Assembly (NCBI RefSeq): GCF_963678635.1
Contig: NC_087066.1
Span: forward strand, 22,163,996-22,227,995
Direction: 5' to 3'
Length of the DNA stretch: 64,000 bases
Source: Symsagittifera roscoffensis
Lineage: Eukaryota > Xenacoelomorpha > Acoela > Convolutidae
Shown: piece after piece, positions 1 through 11,390 of the stretch
How the letters are laid out: every line of letters begins with the position of its first letter
Position numbering within the stretch: position 1 is the first letter of the stretch
The notes under the pieces: model-generated
The model's database searches: none
What the model was told of the DNA's origin: nothing
The model's input: the letters and a program-made list of their open reading frames with translations, nothing else
Made by a program: the position numbers and the translations under genes

Positions 1-885
1 ATTTTAACTTTCTCTGAAACTACTGTTGCGTGAACCCTTTGACGTAACTAGAGCCTGAAGTAACAACTGCCAGACTTTTTGTTTTAGCTGTCTTGCTCAG
101 TAGACTTTTCAAAATCAGCCTTGTTTTTTTTTTCACTGAAAATTGTTCAACAAAGTTCAACAAGTTCAACTAGAGAATAACCAAAAAAATGTTACAATTT
201 TTTTGAATGATTGGCACGAAGGTTATAGAATATGCTTTAGTTTGATTTAGGAGCAATTTATGATATGTTACAAATGGGGTCAACTTTTTTAGAGTTTGGT
301 TTACCACCGATAAATTTTTTTTATAGGAAACCACAATTGACCCTCTACGAAGTGTTTTTGAGTATTTAAAACTGGTCGCAACATCGGCAATAAAAATCTT
401 TTTTTGGGGAACTCCTTTTTTAGTAACTTTCTTTTTAAATTTGTTTCTTCATTTATACGTTTCAAATTATCACCGCGATGTTTTCTCAAAAATTTGTTTC
501 GGGTTATTCCCAAAAATATAGCAACGCATTGAAAGAAACCACAGTGGTGAGCTACAAAAATCTTTGTCGCCTGAATCGGAGGATCGCGCTACACTTTCAT
601 GAAAAATAATCAGTTTTATCGATTATTTCGGCAGTTAATTAACGTATACTAAACTTCAGTACCATTTAAGCAGGAAAAAATTTTTCTGCGGTTTTCCAAA
701 CGATTACTTTCAAAATATCAAAAATGCATTATAATTCAGATACCGCGCCATATCGCAACAACGTCAACTCGCAACAAAAGACAACTCTTGGTTTAAGGTC
801 ACCGATGTGAATGTTCCAAAATGTATGTAGATTCCATATTCAAAAACTCAGTGGATTCCCTGCTCAAATACGTAGAACGTAAATT
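1..885. other. No gene recognised, AT-rich intergenic sequence
   Basis: Only short open frames with AT-driven composition occur here, and none resembles a known family. No splice-bounded exon, RNA gene or complete repeat was recognised. Confidence 0.5.
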
Positions 886-887
886 TT

Positions 888-1190
888 GTCCGTACATCTG
901 TTTTGTCGCGGATTCCGTAACAAGCGAATATTACTAGTTGTTCCGGATTGCGCAATCGTAAGCGGATTCCACAAACCGTTAGCGGATTCCGCAATTATTA
1001 GCGGTTTCTGCTTACAATTTGCGGATATTGCTTAGTTTTTGCTGATTCCGCTCATAGTTGCGGATTTAGCGACAGCTTTTTTTACTATACACCTATATTA
1101 TGATTTGCTTGTGAACTCTGTAAACTGTTCCACATTCCGCAAGTTATGTTACGGATTTCGCAAATTACTTTTCGGATTCCGCAAACTCAT
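888..1190. repeat. Degenerate short repeat built on GCGGATTCCGCAA
   Basis: The partly palindromic motif GCGGATTCCGCAA, with variants such as CGGATTTCGCAAAT and CGGATTCCGCAAAC, recurs roughly every 20 to 45 bases. The copies are divergent and irregularly spaced, as in an old simple repeat. No coding role is supported. The stretch 1191-2235 that follows holds nothing I recognise. Confidence 0.5.
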
Positions 1191-2235
1191 TTGTTTTTGG
1201 AGCAATTTTTGGCAATACAGTGCCTAGACTTTTTGTTTGTGGAATCCAAAACCGCAAAAATATCAAAAAAACTATCAATGTTGCGGACTTCGCCAAATTT
1301 TTTGTTTTGCCGAGAAGGGGGCGTGAACGTTGTGGCGGGGATGCAAACGTAGAAGATGGGATAAACATGGGTGAGTTGGCGTTTGTTGGAGGGACTAAAA
1401 GGGAAGTAAATTGGAATGAGAGGGTAAAGTGAGCTCACAAAAAAAATGAAAAACCTAAATTTAAGGAAAAATATAAAAAAACGGGTACAAGATTATGATT
1501 TTCTCAGCCAATTTAAACGATTTCACATTAGTGAGTGTAACATGCCAATGAAATATATTGAATTTTGAACAATTTCACTGTGTTTGAATGTTTGAAAATT
1601 TTTCTCTTACATTAGAATCTGTTTGTAATCGATTTAAATTTGATAGAGATTGACGATGAAAACCATTATAATTGATTATTATCCATGAAACTCCAGTGCG
1701 GTGCTATAAAGCTAAAACGTAAATTTTCGACCGCCTAGTTAATTGCTTATGATGGAAGTTTTTAGCATCTCTAAAACTTGCTGTCTTTTGAAACAAAAAG
1801 TATGTGATTTCAAAATTGGACCCCTTTAGGACAATTTTTTCTCCAAAAAATGCATTTTTCTAGCTACGCGTAGTATAGACAGCGATATAATCCGGCTCGC
1901 ATTAAGTTCCAAACTGGTTAAAGTAACGCTAATTAGTCCGAAGATTGCGTCAGTGGATGCCTAATTTAGCCGTTTCTACTGAGTTTGCCTGTTGCGGGGA
2001 TGCTTATTTTTTCAAAAAAGCAAAACGTTTCAAGCTTTTTTTTTTCCATTTTGATGCAGAAAACTATTTATGCAGTCTTTTTTCCTCAGTTAACACGCTC
2101 CCCACATAAATAAAAAGTGTGAAAACACTTACCTACTTAATGGGTATTACGTTCTTCTAGTTTGGGCAAGGAAATTATTCTTAGAGATCATTTTTAGAGA
2201 TACATAAATTTCATCTGAGACCACCCGCATCCAAT

Positions 2236-3215
2236 TTTAGGCGCAAGTAATCGATTATAACGGATTATAATGATGATTTTTTGACAATTATAATTGATTA
2301 TAATTACCAAAATTAGGTGTTTAAAGGGTTTATATTTGATTATAATCGTGATATTTTCCAAGAGATTATAATCTTTTATAATCGATTATAATTGATTAAA
2401 GTTCTCACAAAAAACCCTTCAAATCAATTATAATCAATTGTAATCGATTATAATCTCTTATTGCTCCAAAATTTTGTCAATTCAAAACTATATTCGAATT
2501 ATATCTTATGGGTTATTATTTTTGTGTCAATAAGAAAATCTCTAAAAGAGAGATCTCTTGAACACTTTGGTTCATCTGAACACAAAGTTTTACCACGAAA
2601 TAAAAGTTTCATAGAGATCCTTTCATATGAGTGGAAGGGTTCCCGCGGTAAATGAAAAATAAACCTTACGAATCAAACATGAAACTAAAATGATTTGCTG
2701 ATGTTTTGATGTTTAAAAAAGCTTAAAATATGCATCACAAAAACTCTAATGGGGAAAAAATCAAAAAAAAGCTTTTAAGTTTGAATTAATTGGAAAACTT
2801 TAAAAATTAATCTTTATTTTCATAGAAACCAACATCTACAAAAAGCATAAATTATAAGCAATTTACATGCAACTTCGAAAACAAAATGGACAAACAAAAG
2901 GGATTATAATCAATTATAATCGATTATAAAAGATTTTTGTGCAAAACTAATGAACTAGAAGTTTGAATAAAAATAATGGATTATAATCAATTACAATCGA
3001 TTAAAATTGTATCGAAAACTAGACAATTAAATAGTCCATTATATTTGTATAGAAAACTAGACGTTTAAATAATCGATTATATTCGATTATAATTTATTAT
3101 AATTAACCATAATTTGATTTTAAAAAGAGGGATCATAATCAATTATTAATTGATTAAACCGATTGTTTTTCAATTTTAGTAAGACTGGTACTAAAATCGT
3201 AATATAATCGATTTT
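2236..3215. repeat. Cluster of palindromic TTATAATCGATTATAA-type motifs
   Basis: Two dense blocks (about 2245-2460 and 2900-3215) repeat the motif WTTATAATCRATTATAAW more than ten times, often overlapping. The core TAAT-NN-ATTA is the palindromic half-site layout bound by dimers of paired-class homeodomains, but the motif is also what a simple AT-rich satellite would give. Related motifs recur near 1625-1680, 24530-24720 and 63570-63800, so this is a dispersed sequence type and not a site unique to this locus. Confidence 0.6.
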
Positions 3216-4457
3216 TAACGCTTGAAACTGGATGCGGGTAGTATAAGTTTTGATGTTAAACATATTCAAACAGTTGGTTTGAATAATAGTTTGCAAACAG
3301 TCATCCTGTTTCGAAAGCAGGCAATGAATTTAATTTACGATTTTTCGAACACCAATGAAACAAGTTTGAAATCGTTAACTGCTAACTTTTTTGATAACTG
3401 CTAGCTTTTGCGTTTTTTATAGCAAACAGTTTCCATAAATGATTTTGCACTCCTGTACTAACATTTTGTTAAGAATTTTAAACAAAGTGCAGTTGGTTAC
3501 TTTTTTCAAAAATATGATATTGCTTGCTTTCTAATCTTGTCACAAATACTTATTAAATCATAAAGTAGATGATGCAAAATCAGAATTCAAAAGTTTTTTA
3601 TCAGATTTTGTTGAATGATAGTTCACATAAAAACCCTTTAAATTTTAATTCGAGCAACTTTGAAAAGTATCTAAGTGTTAAATTCATTAAAAAAAGATAT
3701 GCCGAAAAAATTAGTTTAATATCAGTAAAACTAATTTTATGAAAAAAAGAACAAAATCAAACGGCTAGTCTGCTTGTATTTATTTCGGAATACTCTTCAG
3801 TTTTTTTTGTTTCAAACGACAACAAAAATGAATAAAAATATCGCTTGACAAAAGGCACCTGAAACCTCAATTTAAATAATTAACTTTGAAAACACTGAAA
3901 AAATAGACAAAGTATCTAAATGAAAAAATACATACATATTTTTTTTGCGTTTTTTTACAATGGCTATGAGTTGTTTGCTGAAATTTTATTTGTGTAGAAT
4001 TTTGAATCATTAGCTTTGTCAAAAAATTTTTAGCTTGTCGTCTGTCTCTGAAAAGTTGAAGGTTTGGTAAGCGACTAAAGAGCAATATTTTTAATAGCAT
4101 TACAAGGCCAAACCGTGTATTTTGTGAATTGCAAGCGAATGGATTGCAAAATAATGAATTGCAAGCCATTAGCGATTATAATGGATTCATGGTCTGGTAT
4201 ATTATCAATAAAATCGATTTTCATGCTACTCTCCGACAACAAAATTGGATTAAATATGGACTTAAATCCATTTTTTTCTCGAAAATTTAATTGCTTACAT
4301 TATAACTGAAATCCCTTATAAGGGATTTTATAACCACTAGAAAATCACCTTAAAATGGATATTTTTTATTTTCCTTGTTTTGATTCGTCTTGAAAAATGC
4401 ATAAGAAAAAGTGCATTGATAATGATAAACACGTTCCAGAAAATAATAGGACTCATG
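3216..4457. other. No gene recognised
   Basis: AT-rich sequence without a convincing open frame, splice-bounded exon or repeat that could be matched elsewhere in the window. Confidence 0.4.
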
Positions 4458-4662
4458 TATGAGGGACTCGACCACCTGCCGACCCAAAGGGTTCCCCATT
4501 TGTACTGTTTTGAGATATCCATTTTTATTTCCACAGGGTGTTTTTAGTGCTTTGGAAGAGCTCGGAAATTTCAATTTGATCGACCTGAAAAAAATGGTCG
4601 ACAAAGTTTTCAAAATTTTTTTGAAAATCCGCCCCCTCGAGAAAATCCTAGATCCGCCCCTG
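4458..4662 (+). repeat. Partial hAT-like MITE copy (repeat family H)
   Basis: The segment holds the family's hallmark pieces: a CGACC..CTGCCGACCCAAAGGG block, GAGATATCCATTTTTATTT, and the terminal CTCGAGAAAATCCTAGATCC followed by GCCCCTG. The same pieces recur at 21499-21852, 22190-22550, 25140-25350, 26640-26970, 29700-30240, 30410-30491 and 62736-63139. The left end is missing, so this is a truncated copy. It has no coding capacity. Confidence 0.6.
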
Positions 4663-4855
4663 CTCATGACATGACCCATTATTTTGTCGGGCACTTGATT
4701 ATTTCAACTATTCGATGGTAACCGGCTGCTAAAGTCTCATTTATCTAATTGTTACTCGTATCAAAAAATTATCTACTTTTTTCACAAATGTTTTCGCAAG
4801 CTCACAAAAACTAAAAATTATCAAGAAATATTTACGAAGCTGCGCAACATGAATA

Positions 4856-5543
4856 CAGTGCTGATTTAAATTAACCGGACAAACCGAGCTAAGCTTGAAA
4901 TTTAAAAATGGCTTTTTCTCAAATTGGGTTGAGTTTAGGTGAAAACTTAAGACGACAGAACTTGCTTAAAATTTTAGCAGAATTAATATGGCGTAATTTG
5001 TGTTGCAAAATTCGGGCCCAAAATTTTATTCCAAAAACGGGTCATTTTGGTTTTTATGGTTAATTGAAAATTACGCCAAAAAAAACCCAGTCGATCACAG
5101 ACATAATTATATCAAAGTGAGCCGCTCACGTAGCCCAGCAAACTTTAAGAAAGGTGTATTCTCCAAAACATTGTATAAGTTAATTTTTTTTGTTTGATAG
5201 ACCACAAAGGTCGCTTCTATTATATAAAAACCAATTTGTTATTTAAAAACAGTTTTTAAACAGTTTACAAGTTTTTTTTGGAGATTAAACCCTCCTTAAA
5301 GTTTGTTGCGCTATGTGAGGGGCTCACTTTGATAAAATTTTGTCTGTGATCGACTGGGTTTTTTGGCGTAAATTTTGATTAACCAGGAAAAACCAAAATG
5401 ACCAGTTTTTGGAATAAAATTTGGGGCCCGAATTTTGCAACAAAAATTACGCCATATTAATTCTGCTAAAATTTTAAGCAAGTTTTGTCTTCATAACTTT
5501 TCACTTAAGCTCAGTTTTGTCCGGTTAATTTAAATCAGCATTG
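4856..5543. mobile_element. Fold-back MITE, Tc1/mariner type (copy 1)
   Basis: The element starts CAGTGCTGATTTAAATTAAC and ends with the inverse, flanked on both sides by TA, the target used by Tc1/mariner elements. Almost the whole 688 bp is two inverted arms of about 330 bp around a short AT-rich centre, so a transcript would fold into one long hairpin. No transposase frame is present. Two further copies of similar size lie at 25449-26173 and 40295-41026. Confidence 0.85.
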
Positions 5544-5814
5544 TATAATGACCTGAGAAATAAAAATGAATTTCAATCGATAAGGATAGGACTATTTTTA
5601 TGCAGAAGCAAAAGTTAACAAAAAATATTAAAAATTAATTATAATGGATAAAAATGGATTTTGTTGCTTAGAAAAATTGTAATTTTATAATCCATGTTTA
5701 ATTGACTAGAATATTTTTTTCACTTTTGTGGACACTGACAAGGAAACTCAATTATATTCATTTTTTATTCAGGGAACTCCAATGCGAATCTTGTCTTCTT
5801 TCGTTTCCCGGGTT

Positions 5815-6273
5815 GAGTCTTTTCTTAAGTCGCGACATCAATCTTCTTTTAAGTCGCTCGGTCAAGTCTTTTCTTAAGTCGCGACATCAACCTTCTTTTA
5901 AGTCGCTCGGTCAGTCTTTTCTTAAGTCGCGCTGTCAGTCTTTTCTTAAGTCACGCCGTCAGTCTTTTCTTAATTCACGGCGTCAGTCTTTTCTTAAGTC
6001 GCGCCGTCAGTCTTTTCTTAAGTCGCGCCGTCAGTCTTTTCTTAAGTCGCGCGCTTAAGTCTTTTCTTAAGTGGCGCCGTTTGAGTCTTATCTTAAGTCG
6101 CGCCGCTTCAGTCTTTTCTTAATTCGCGCCGCTTAAGTCTTTTCTTAAGTCGCACGGCTTAAGTCTTTGCTTAAGTTGCGCCGCTTAAGTTTTTTCTTAA
6201 GTCGTGCCGCTTCAGTCTTTTCTTAAGTCGCGCCGTCAGTATTTTCTTAAGTCGCACCACTTAAGTCTTTTCG
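5815..6273. repeat. Tandem repeat, 24-27 bp unit, about 19 copies
   Basis: The unit is close to CAGTCTTTTCTTAAGTCGCG followed by CCGT. The first copies alternate two unit versions, the middle copies are the most uniform, and the later ones gain an extra CTTAAG. Because 24 is a multiple of three, the block stays open in some frames and reads as a repeated Ser-Phe-Leu-Lys-Ser-Arg peptide; I do not regard this as a gene. It lies about 1 kb upstream of the candidate first exon at 7309. Confidence 0.9.
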
Positions 6274-7278
6274 TTGAACGTTCCGACAACATTTTAAAAT
6301 ATATAAAGACTTGTCTTGGGACTCCACAGACCTACAAACACCAAATTGTGCTCTTATCCTCTGCACAGTTTGGCCTCGAAATGAATATATTTTTTTAAAA
6401 ATCTAACTCGTTTAATCTTATGATTTCTAGTGTTTGAGATAATTGAGTTCATGTATTTTGATAGACAAGATTTCAAATAGCTAGACAAGTCTAATCAGTC
6501 GACCAAATAGGCGCTGCGTTTCTTCTCCAAGTTTTCACGCCTTCCGATAAGATGTTTGCAAAATGTATTTCATGGTGTTTATAGTCGCAGTCCAATTTGG
6601 AAAAAGCAGCTCAGACCAATCTATTAGTAGTTTTACCTAAAATTATAATGAACACATCTGATGACCAGACAAATTGTCCGGGTCAAGGAAACTGGCGAGC
6701 AGATTTGGTTAGCTTTTCTGCACAGCCTAGATAATCTAGTCAATCAATCAAACAAACTGGTTGTTTTATTCATAAAGGCCATTCTTGCCCCGACAAAACA
6801 GCAAACAGGTAAATTTGTATAAGAAAATTAAGATAACGCCAATGAAATTAAACTTTCAAACTGCGCCCGTAGCGTAGTTGTCTATCTAAACCACTTAGCA
6901 TAATAAAATATTCACGATATTCTCAATTTCATATCCAAAACAGTAAGCAAAAAATTGAGAAAAAACTATGAATGGATTAAAGAGGGGGACTTTTATGATA
7001 TTCACGGGCTTATTTTGAAATATTTACCTTCAGGTCGGATCAAGCAGACGAGTAAAAATTCCGCTCGTTTTGAAAATTAAAAAAGAAGAGCTCAGTTACG
7101 TTCCTCGTCTTTTTCTGTTCCTATTTCTTACTTTTAACCTTGTTATGCCGTAAGTTGTCTTTCTACTGGAGGCGCAACTTAACGCCATTACGCATCAATA
7201 TTTCATTCTTATCATTGCCATACGAACTCAAAGACAATCTAAAACAATCGATTACTAAATTATATCCAACATTTGTAG
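6274..7278. other. No gene recognised, upstream flank of candidate first exon
   Basis: No repeat or open frame of note was found. If the exon at 7309-7481 is real, its promoter and 5' untranslated region should lie in the last few hundred bases. A TATA-like ATTATATC sits at 7258-7265, about 45 bases before the ATG, but such strings are common at this base composition. Confidence 0.35.
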
Positions 7279-7308
7279 AAATACAAGCTTTACGAAAATC
7301 ACCAAGCA

Positions 7309-7481
7309 ATGAAATGGTGCCGTAGGAACAGTCTGAACTGTTTTCTGGTCCTCCTTCATATGATTAATTCTGGCGACCTGACCTCCGGAAGTTCTGGAAA
7401 CAAAAACGCAGATCTGGTTTCAAATCTGGATTTGGACAGAAGTTTGAACCAAAAAAACCTCAATAACGCCAACAACAAATA
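7309..7481 (+). CDS. Candidate first coding exon of the Cys-loop receptor (signal peptide)
   Basis: The frame opens at 7279 after a stop, and the first ATG is 7309. It encodes 57 residues plus two bases: a basic start (MKWCRRN), a hydrophobic stretch (CFLVLLHMI), then a Ser/Asn-rich tail. It ends at A|GTAAGT, an excellent donor whose GT is 7482-7483. From about 7365 the base composition rises and codons favour AAC, GAC and CTG, as in the two firm exons of the receptor and unlike the surroundings. The exon ends in phase 2, and the acceptor before 32876 needs exactly that, so splicing would be in frame. The assignment to this gene is inference; it could be the first exon of another secreted or membrane protein, or an alternative to 20524-20594. 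Confidence 0.5.
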
Positions 7482-7944
7482 GTAAGTATACATTTTTGCT
7501 TCAGTTGACCGTGTTTTCTTTTGTCCTTTTTATTCCAGTTGACCATGTCATCACCATCTTATCACCATCTCTTTTTTATCATCAGTTGAAACCTTATAAA
7601 CTCTGAAATTTTTTTGCTCATCATTGCAATTTAATTTAAAAAAATACAAAAAAATATATATTTTTTCTCCAATAATGTTTTAAGTAAAACAAAAACTGAT
7701 GAAGTTGGTACACTAACTGAATAAATTGGAGGGGATACTCAAAAAGCAAAGATAATTCCTCTACCTGAAGTTTTTGTAAAAAGGTGAAAAACTTTTTCTT
7801 TTTATCATAAGAGTCGTTTTGGGGCCCCATTTGACGAGAAAATAGCCCTAAAAATTGCTCTGTTAGCATCCCACCAGCGGTGATGTTTAAACTGAAAGTT
7901 AAAATAAAACAAATCTAATTTGTTATCTAACTTTTTTCTAATTA
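7482..7944. other. Start of presumed intron 1, nothing recognised
   Basis: Follows the GTAAGT donor at 7482. Low-complexity T-rich sequence without repeats or open frames worth noting. Confidence 0.35.
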
Positions 7945-8270
7945 TTGTTACGGCTGTCGAAGAAAGAGACGGAATATTTGTTTTCGGGTTTTATATTTTT
8001 TTCTCCAGACAAATTTCGAAGTGTTAACTAGCAATTTTTGAGAAATTTTAAAATTTATTTCAAAGTCTAATTTTGTTTTGAGCTCGAAGTTAAAAAAGCA
8101 TTTTACCTGTGATGAGGGCTTAAAGATTGCCAATTTTACCAATTTAGGACAATCAACGAGCTATATATTTCGAGCTATTACCGCATAAGTGAGGGTTAAA
8201 CCTTTTTAGAAATCGTTCCAAAATGAATTGAGGCATGCTATTTGGTCTATGTAAAAATGCTATTTGCAAA
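7945..8270 (+). repeat. Dispersed repeat family R2, copy 1
   Basis: This stretch shares ordered blocks with 36815-37275 (same orientation) and 54790-55325 (reverse). The shared pieces are a GACGGAATATTTG-like start, TTTCTYCAGRCAAATTTCGA, TTTTACCTGTGATGA, TTGGCCAATTTGGGACAATTAACG-like sequence and TTTCGAGCTATTACCGC. The copies are diverged, with no coding capacity. The element class could not be determined. Confidence 0.6.
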
Positions 8271-8360
8271 ACTTATCACTTTTTTACTTAGGGTGTAGGG
8301 GGAAGTTTTTCAAAAAAATCTCGAAAAAATGTTGGACAATTTATAATTTTCGTGGAACAA

Positions 8361-9405
8361 TGGAAGAACAGGATTTTCGAAGAACCCGCTAAACATAAAC
8401 CCATACTGGGAACGAGCATCGGCCGAACCCCCATTAGAGTGGACAAAATGGGCGGCAAAACTGGAAATGGCAGTATTCGCAAAAGACGGCATCGAAATTC
8501 GAAATCTCGACGAACAAAACCACAATTAGTAGAGCCATCTCAACCAGTATACGAGGTCGAAATAATCGGTGAAACGGAAACCCAAAGAAAAACTGAGAGG
8601 TACGAAAGAAAAAAGAGTGGGCTGGGAAAACCACGTGATCAAAGCGCGTGAGAAAGGAGTTCTGTGTAACTCATTCAGATGGGATGAAGTGGACGCAAAG
8701 TACGCAGTTATCTTTTCTTGTGTGTCAACGCTGAAGGACAGCGCCAAATCCAATAAAACCGACCTAATTTACAACTACACAGGGTAACTACACAAGAATT
8801 CATGATTGTTTTGGAAGATTTATTCGTCTCGACACGCATAATAGCTTTTGAGAGGTATAACTTTATTTGTCGTAAACAAAAGAAAGCAGAAAGTCTAGAA
8901 CAATTTCACGCTGACTTAGTGGAACTAGCTTCAAGGGCTGACTGTGGCGACCGAGAAAGTGAGTGGGTAGGGATATGTTTATCGCCCACATGACAATGAA
9001 AAAATTGCAGAAGAAGAGGCATACGAGTACGCGATACGACGAGAAAAAGGAATAAAACACAGTCATACAATGAAAATAAATCCAAACAGTGACTACAAAA
9101 CAAGAGCCGGTTCATTACGTAAATACACGTGGCAGGCAAAATCAGCAGTACAATCAAAACAATCAGCGAGGTCGGGCGGTTTTCGCGGCCGACCGTATCC
9201 ACGTGGATCACAAAACACAAGGGGTCAACAACATCAACAACAACGAAACACAAATTCAAGACAATGTTATAAGTGTGGGAATCAATATGGTCCGAACCAT
9301 CTACAATCATGTCCAGCAAAGACAAAATTTGGTCGAAATGCGCAAAACGCGGACACTTCGCAAAAGTTTGCCCTTCTACAAACGTAAATTACTTAGGAAA
9401 CACAA
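8361..9405 (+). pseudogene. gag: gag of the Ty3/gypsy element (broken)
   Basis: Gag forms the RNA-packaging particle. The capsid-like region contains the PPLEWTKWA motif common near the start of Mag-type Gag, and further pieces are spread over three frames. The nucleocapsid end (about 9262-9385) shows CX2C..C and CX2CX4HX4C knuckles, also split by a frameshift. A stop after the NHN tripeptide at about 8526-8528 and a shift at the A-rich run near 8605-8615 are both present in the second gag copy at 15.2 kb, so these breaks predate the duplication. Confidence 0.8.
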
Positions 9406-9499
9406 CTGATGAACAAGAAGAGGAAACAGAAATAGAGAGCACGAAAACGGACACTGACCCTGCCGCATATGCTGAGTTCACCACAAACAATGGTTGGGA

Positions 9500-10892
9500 G
9501 AACTTTCAAATAGACAAAATTTCCGTAATGGCGATATCGGAATCATTCGAAATAAAAAACACAAAAACACGATCGGAAGACGATCTAAATGGACATATTG
9601 TTAAACTGAAAACAAACACAACAGAACTCTTCGCTATTGCTGATTCGGGCGAAAGAAAGAACCGCCCAACGAATACAACAAAATGATCAATTGGCAGTTT
9701 TTTAAAAATATCCAACCGGAGGATACTGCATGAAATTTAGCATGCTATAACGGCGAACCAAAAGAAACACTGAAAATTACAATTGAGTCGGGAGGATGGA
9801 AAATGCAAACAGCTCCGTTCATCACAGTGGATAATCACAAGGCAAATATAATAGGACGGAACCTATTACCACGCATCGGCATTGGATTAATTCAGGAAAA
9901 ACAAACACACAGGGTTTTCAATATCCAACGAAACGACGAGTCAAACCACGAAATTAAACAATGAGTCAAGGATAGTTTTCAACAACTATGCATACGCATA
10001 GGAAAGTCAAAACACCACGTAATGAGAACACAATTCAGTAAAGAGTTCGAACCGATACTGCACAAGGGTAGACGTATACCAATGCATCTACAAGAAAGGG
10101 TCGAAGCAGAATTAAACAAGTTGATTGATCAAAATCACGTCATCAAATTCTACAAGTGTTCAGACAAGCAATTCATCAGCCCAATAGTTATCACAGTCAA
10201 AAAGGATCAAACTGCTAAACTGGCTTTAGATTCCAATAAGTAAAAACATTCATAAAAACAAATACCAAATGCCCAACATAGACCTACTTCTGGACAATAT
10301 CGCGCAGGTGGTGAAATCAGACAAGTCAAACCAGACACTATTCTCTACCCTCGATTTACGATACGCACATTTACAAATCCCGTTGGATAAAGCAACACGA
10401 GAACAATGTAACTTCAGCCTCATTGGCAGTAATGCTACAGGAACATACCAATTCCAGACGGGATTTTACGGACTTACGGATATGCCGGCAGAGTTTCAGA
10501 AAGCAGTGGATTTAACAGTTACTAACTGTAATAATACTTACGCATATCTGAACTATAGAGACACACCGCCAAAAACTCCAAACGGTGCTAAAGAAACTCG
10601 ACAAGAAAATATCGCAATTTTCCTAGACAAGTGTTAGTTCGTATGCAAGCAAGTGGAGTGGTTAGGTTTCAACATCAACAGTGAAGGAACCAAACCACTT
10701 ACAAAGAAAACTGAAGCGATTGAAAAAATATTGCCTCCCAAAACGTTCAAACAAATTAAAAGTTTCATGGGCTCAATACACCACCTTACAAGATACATAC
10801 CAAATCTAGCACAAACAGCGGCAGCTTTACGGCCTCTACTAAAAACACTGAAAAAAACAGACCCCTCAACTGGTTACTTGAACATAACTTAG
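9500..10892 (+). pseudogene. pol: Protease and reverse transcriptase of the Ty3/gypsy element (broken)
   Basis: An aspartic protease trace with the active-site Asp-Ser-Gly lies at 9642-9650. RT begins near 10022, with ISPIVITVKK, then the first catalytic aspartate in STLDLRYAHLQIPLD (about 10343-10387), and QTGFYGLTDMPAEFQ. After NTYAYL (about 10535-10551) the expected catalytic Asp-Asp pair is missing: the frame jumps directly to what should be the following helix, so a short deletion has removed the catalytic core. Sequence resumes with VEWLGFNINSEGTKPL and IKSFMGS. The product cannot be active. Confidence 0.85.
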
Positions 10893-10959
10893 CTTTCAAA
10901 AACATTTTACAACTGGTAGCTAAAATAAAACAAAATAAACCCTTTTAGATGAAAGATCT

Positions 10960-11390
10960 ATGTTAGATCAACATTTAGACACGCGCATTGTCTGCGATGC
11001 ATCTAACACAGAGCTAGGAGCGGCATTAGAACAGCACTCAGGCTGGGTAGCCATAGCATACGCGTCACGATTTTTAAACTCCCTTGAGGAAAAATATTTA
11101 ATCAACGAACTAGAATTATTAGCGGTCGTATGGGCAACTGAACACTTCAAATACTACCTATACGGCAAACACTTTACTGTCATCACCGACCATCAAGCTT
11201 TAATCAGCGATCAAAGACAATTCAAAGCCGACTAACCCGCTGGATCGATAGATTAATACAATTTCGTTTTGATATTAAGAATCTCGCAGGGAGTAAAATG
11301 GGACTAATAGACTATATGTCACAAAATCCGGTTAGATTACCACTACCCCCCAGTGCGTACGATGAGGAATTTGTAGTAGCGTAAATTAAT
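10960..11390 (+). pseudogene. pol: RNase H domain of the Ty3/gypsy element
   Basis: RNase H removes the RNA strand of the RNA-DNA hybrid. The domain is well preserved from 10976 to 11205: the first catalytic Asp lies in IVCDASNTELGAALEQ, the Glu in INELELLAVVWA, and a TDHQAL motif follows. A stop at about 11233 ends the frame and the rest continues in another frame (WIDRLIQF-like) to a stop near 11384. The stretch 11400-12480 between RNase H and integrase is frame-shifted linker sequence, lysine- and threonine-rich, with no recognised domain. Confidence 0.8.

Noticed and set aside
5702-6058. 118-codon frame with repeated Ser-Phe-Leu-Lys-Ser-Arg
   Set aside because: Simply the translation of the 24-bp minisatellite.
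5815-6273. CRISPR-like array
   Set aside because: Units are contiguous without unique spacers, and the genome is animal.
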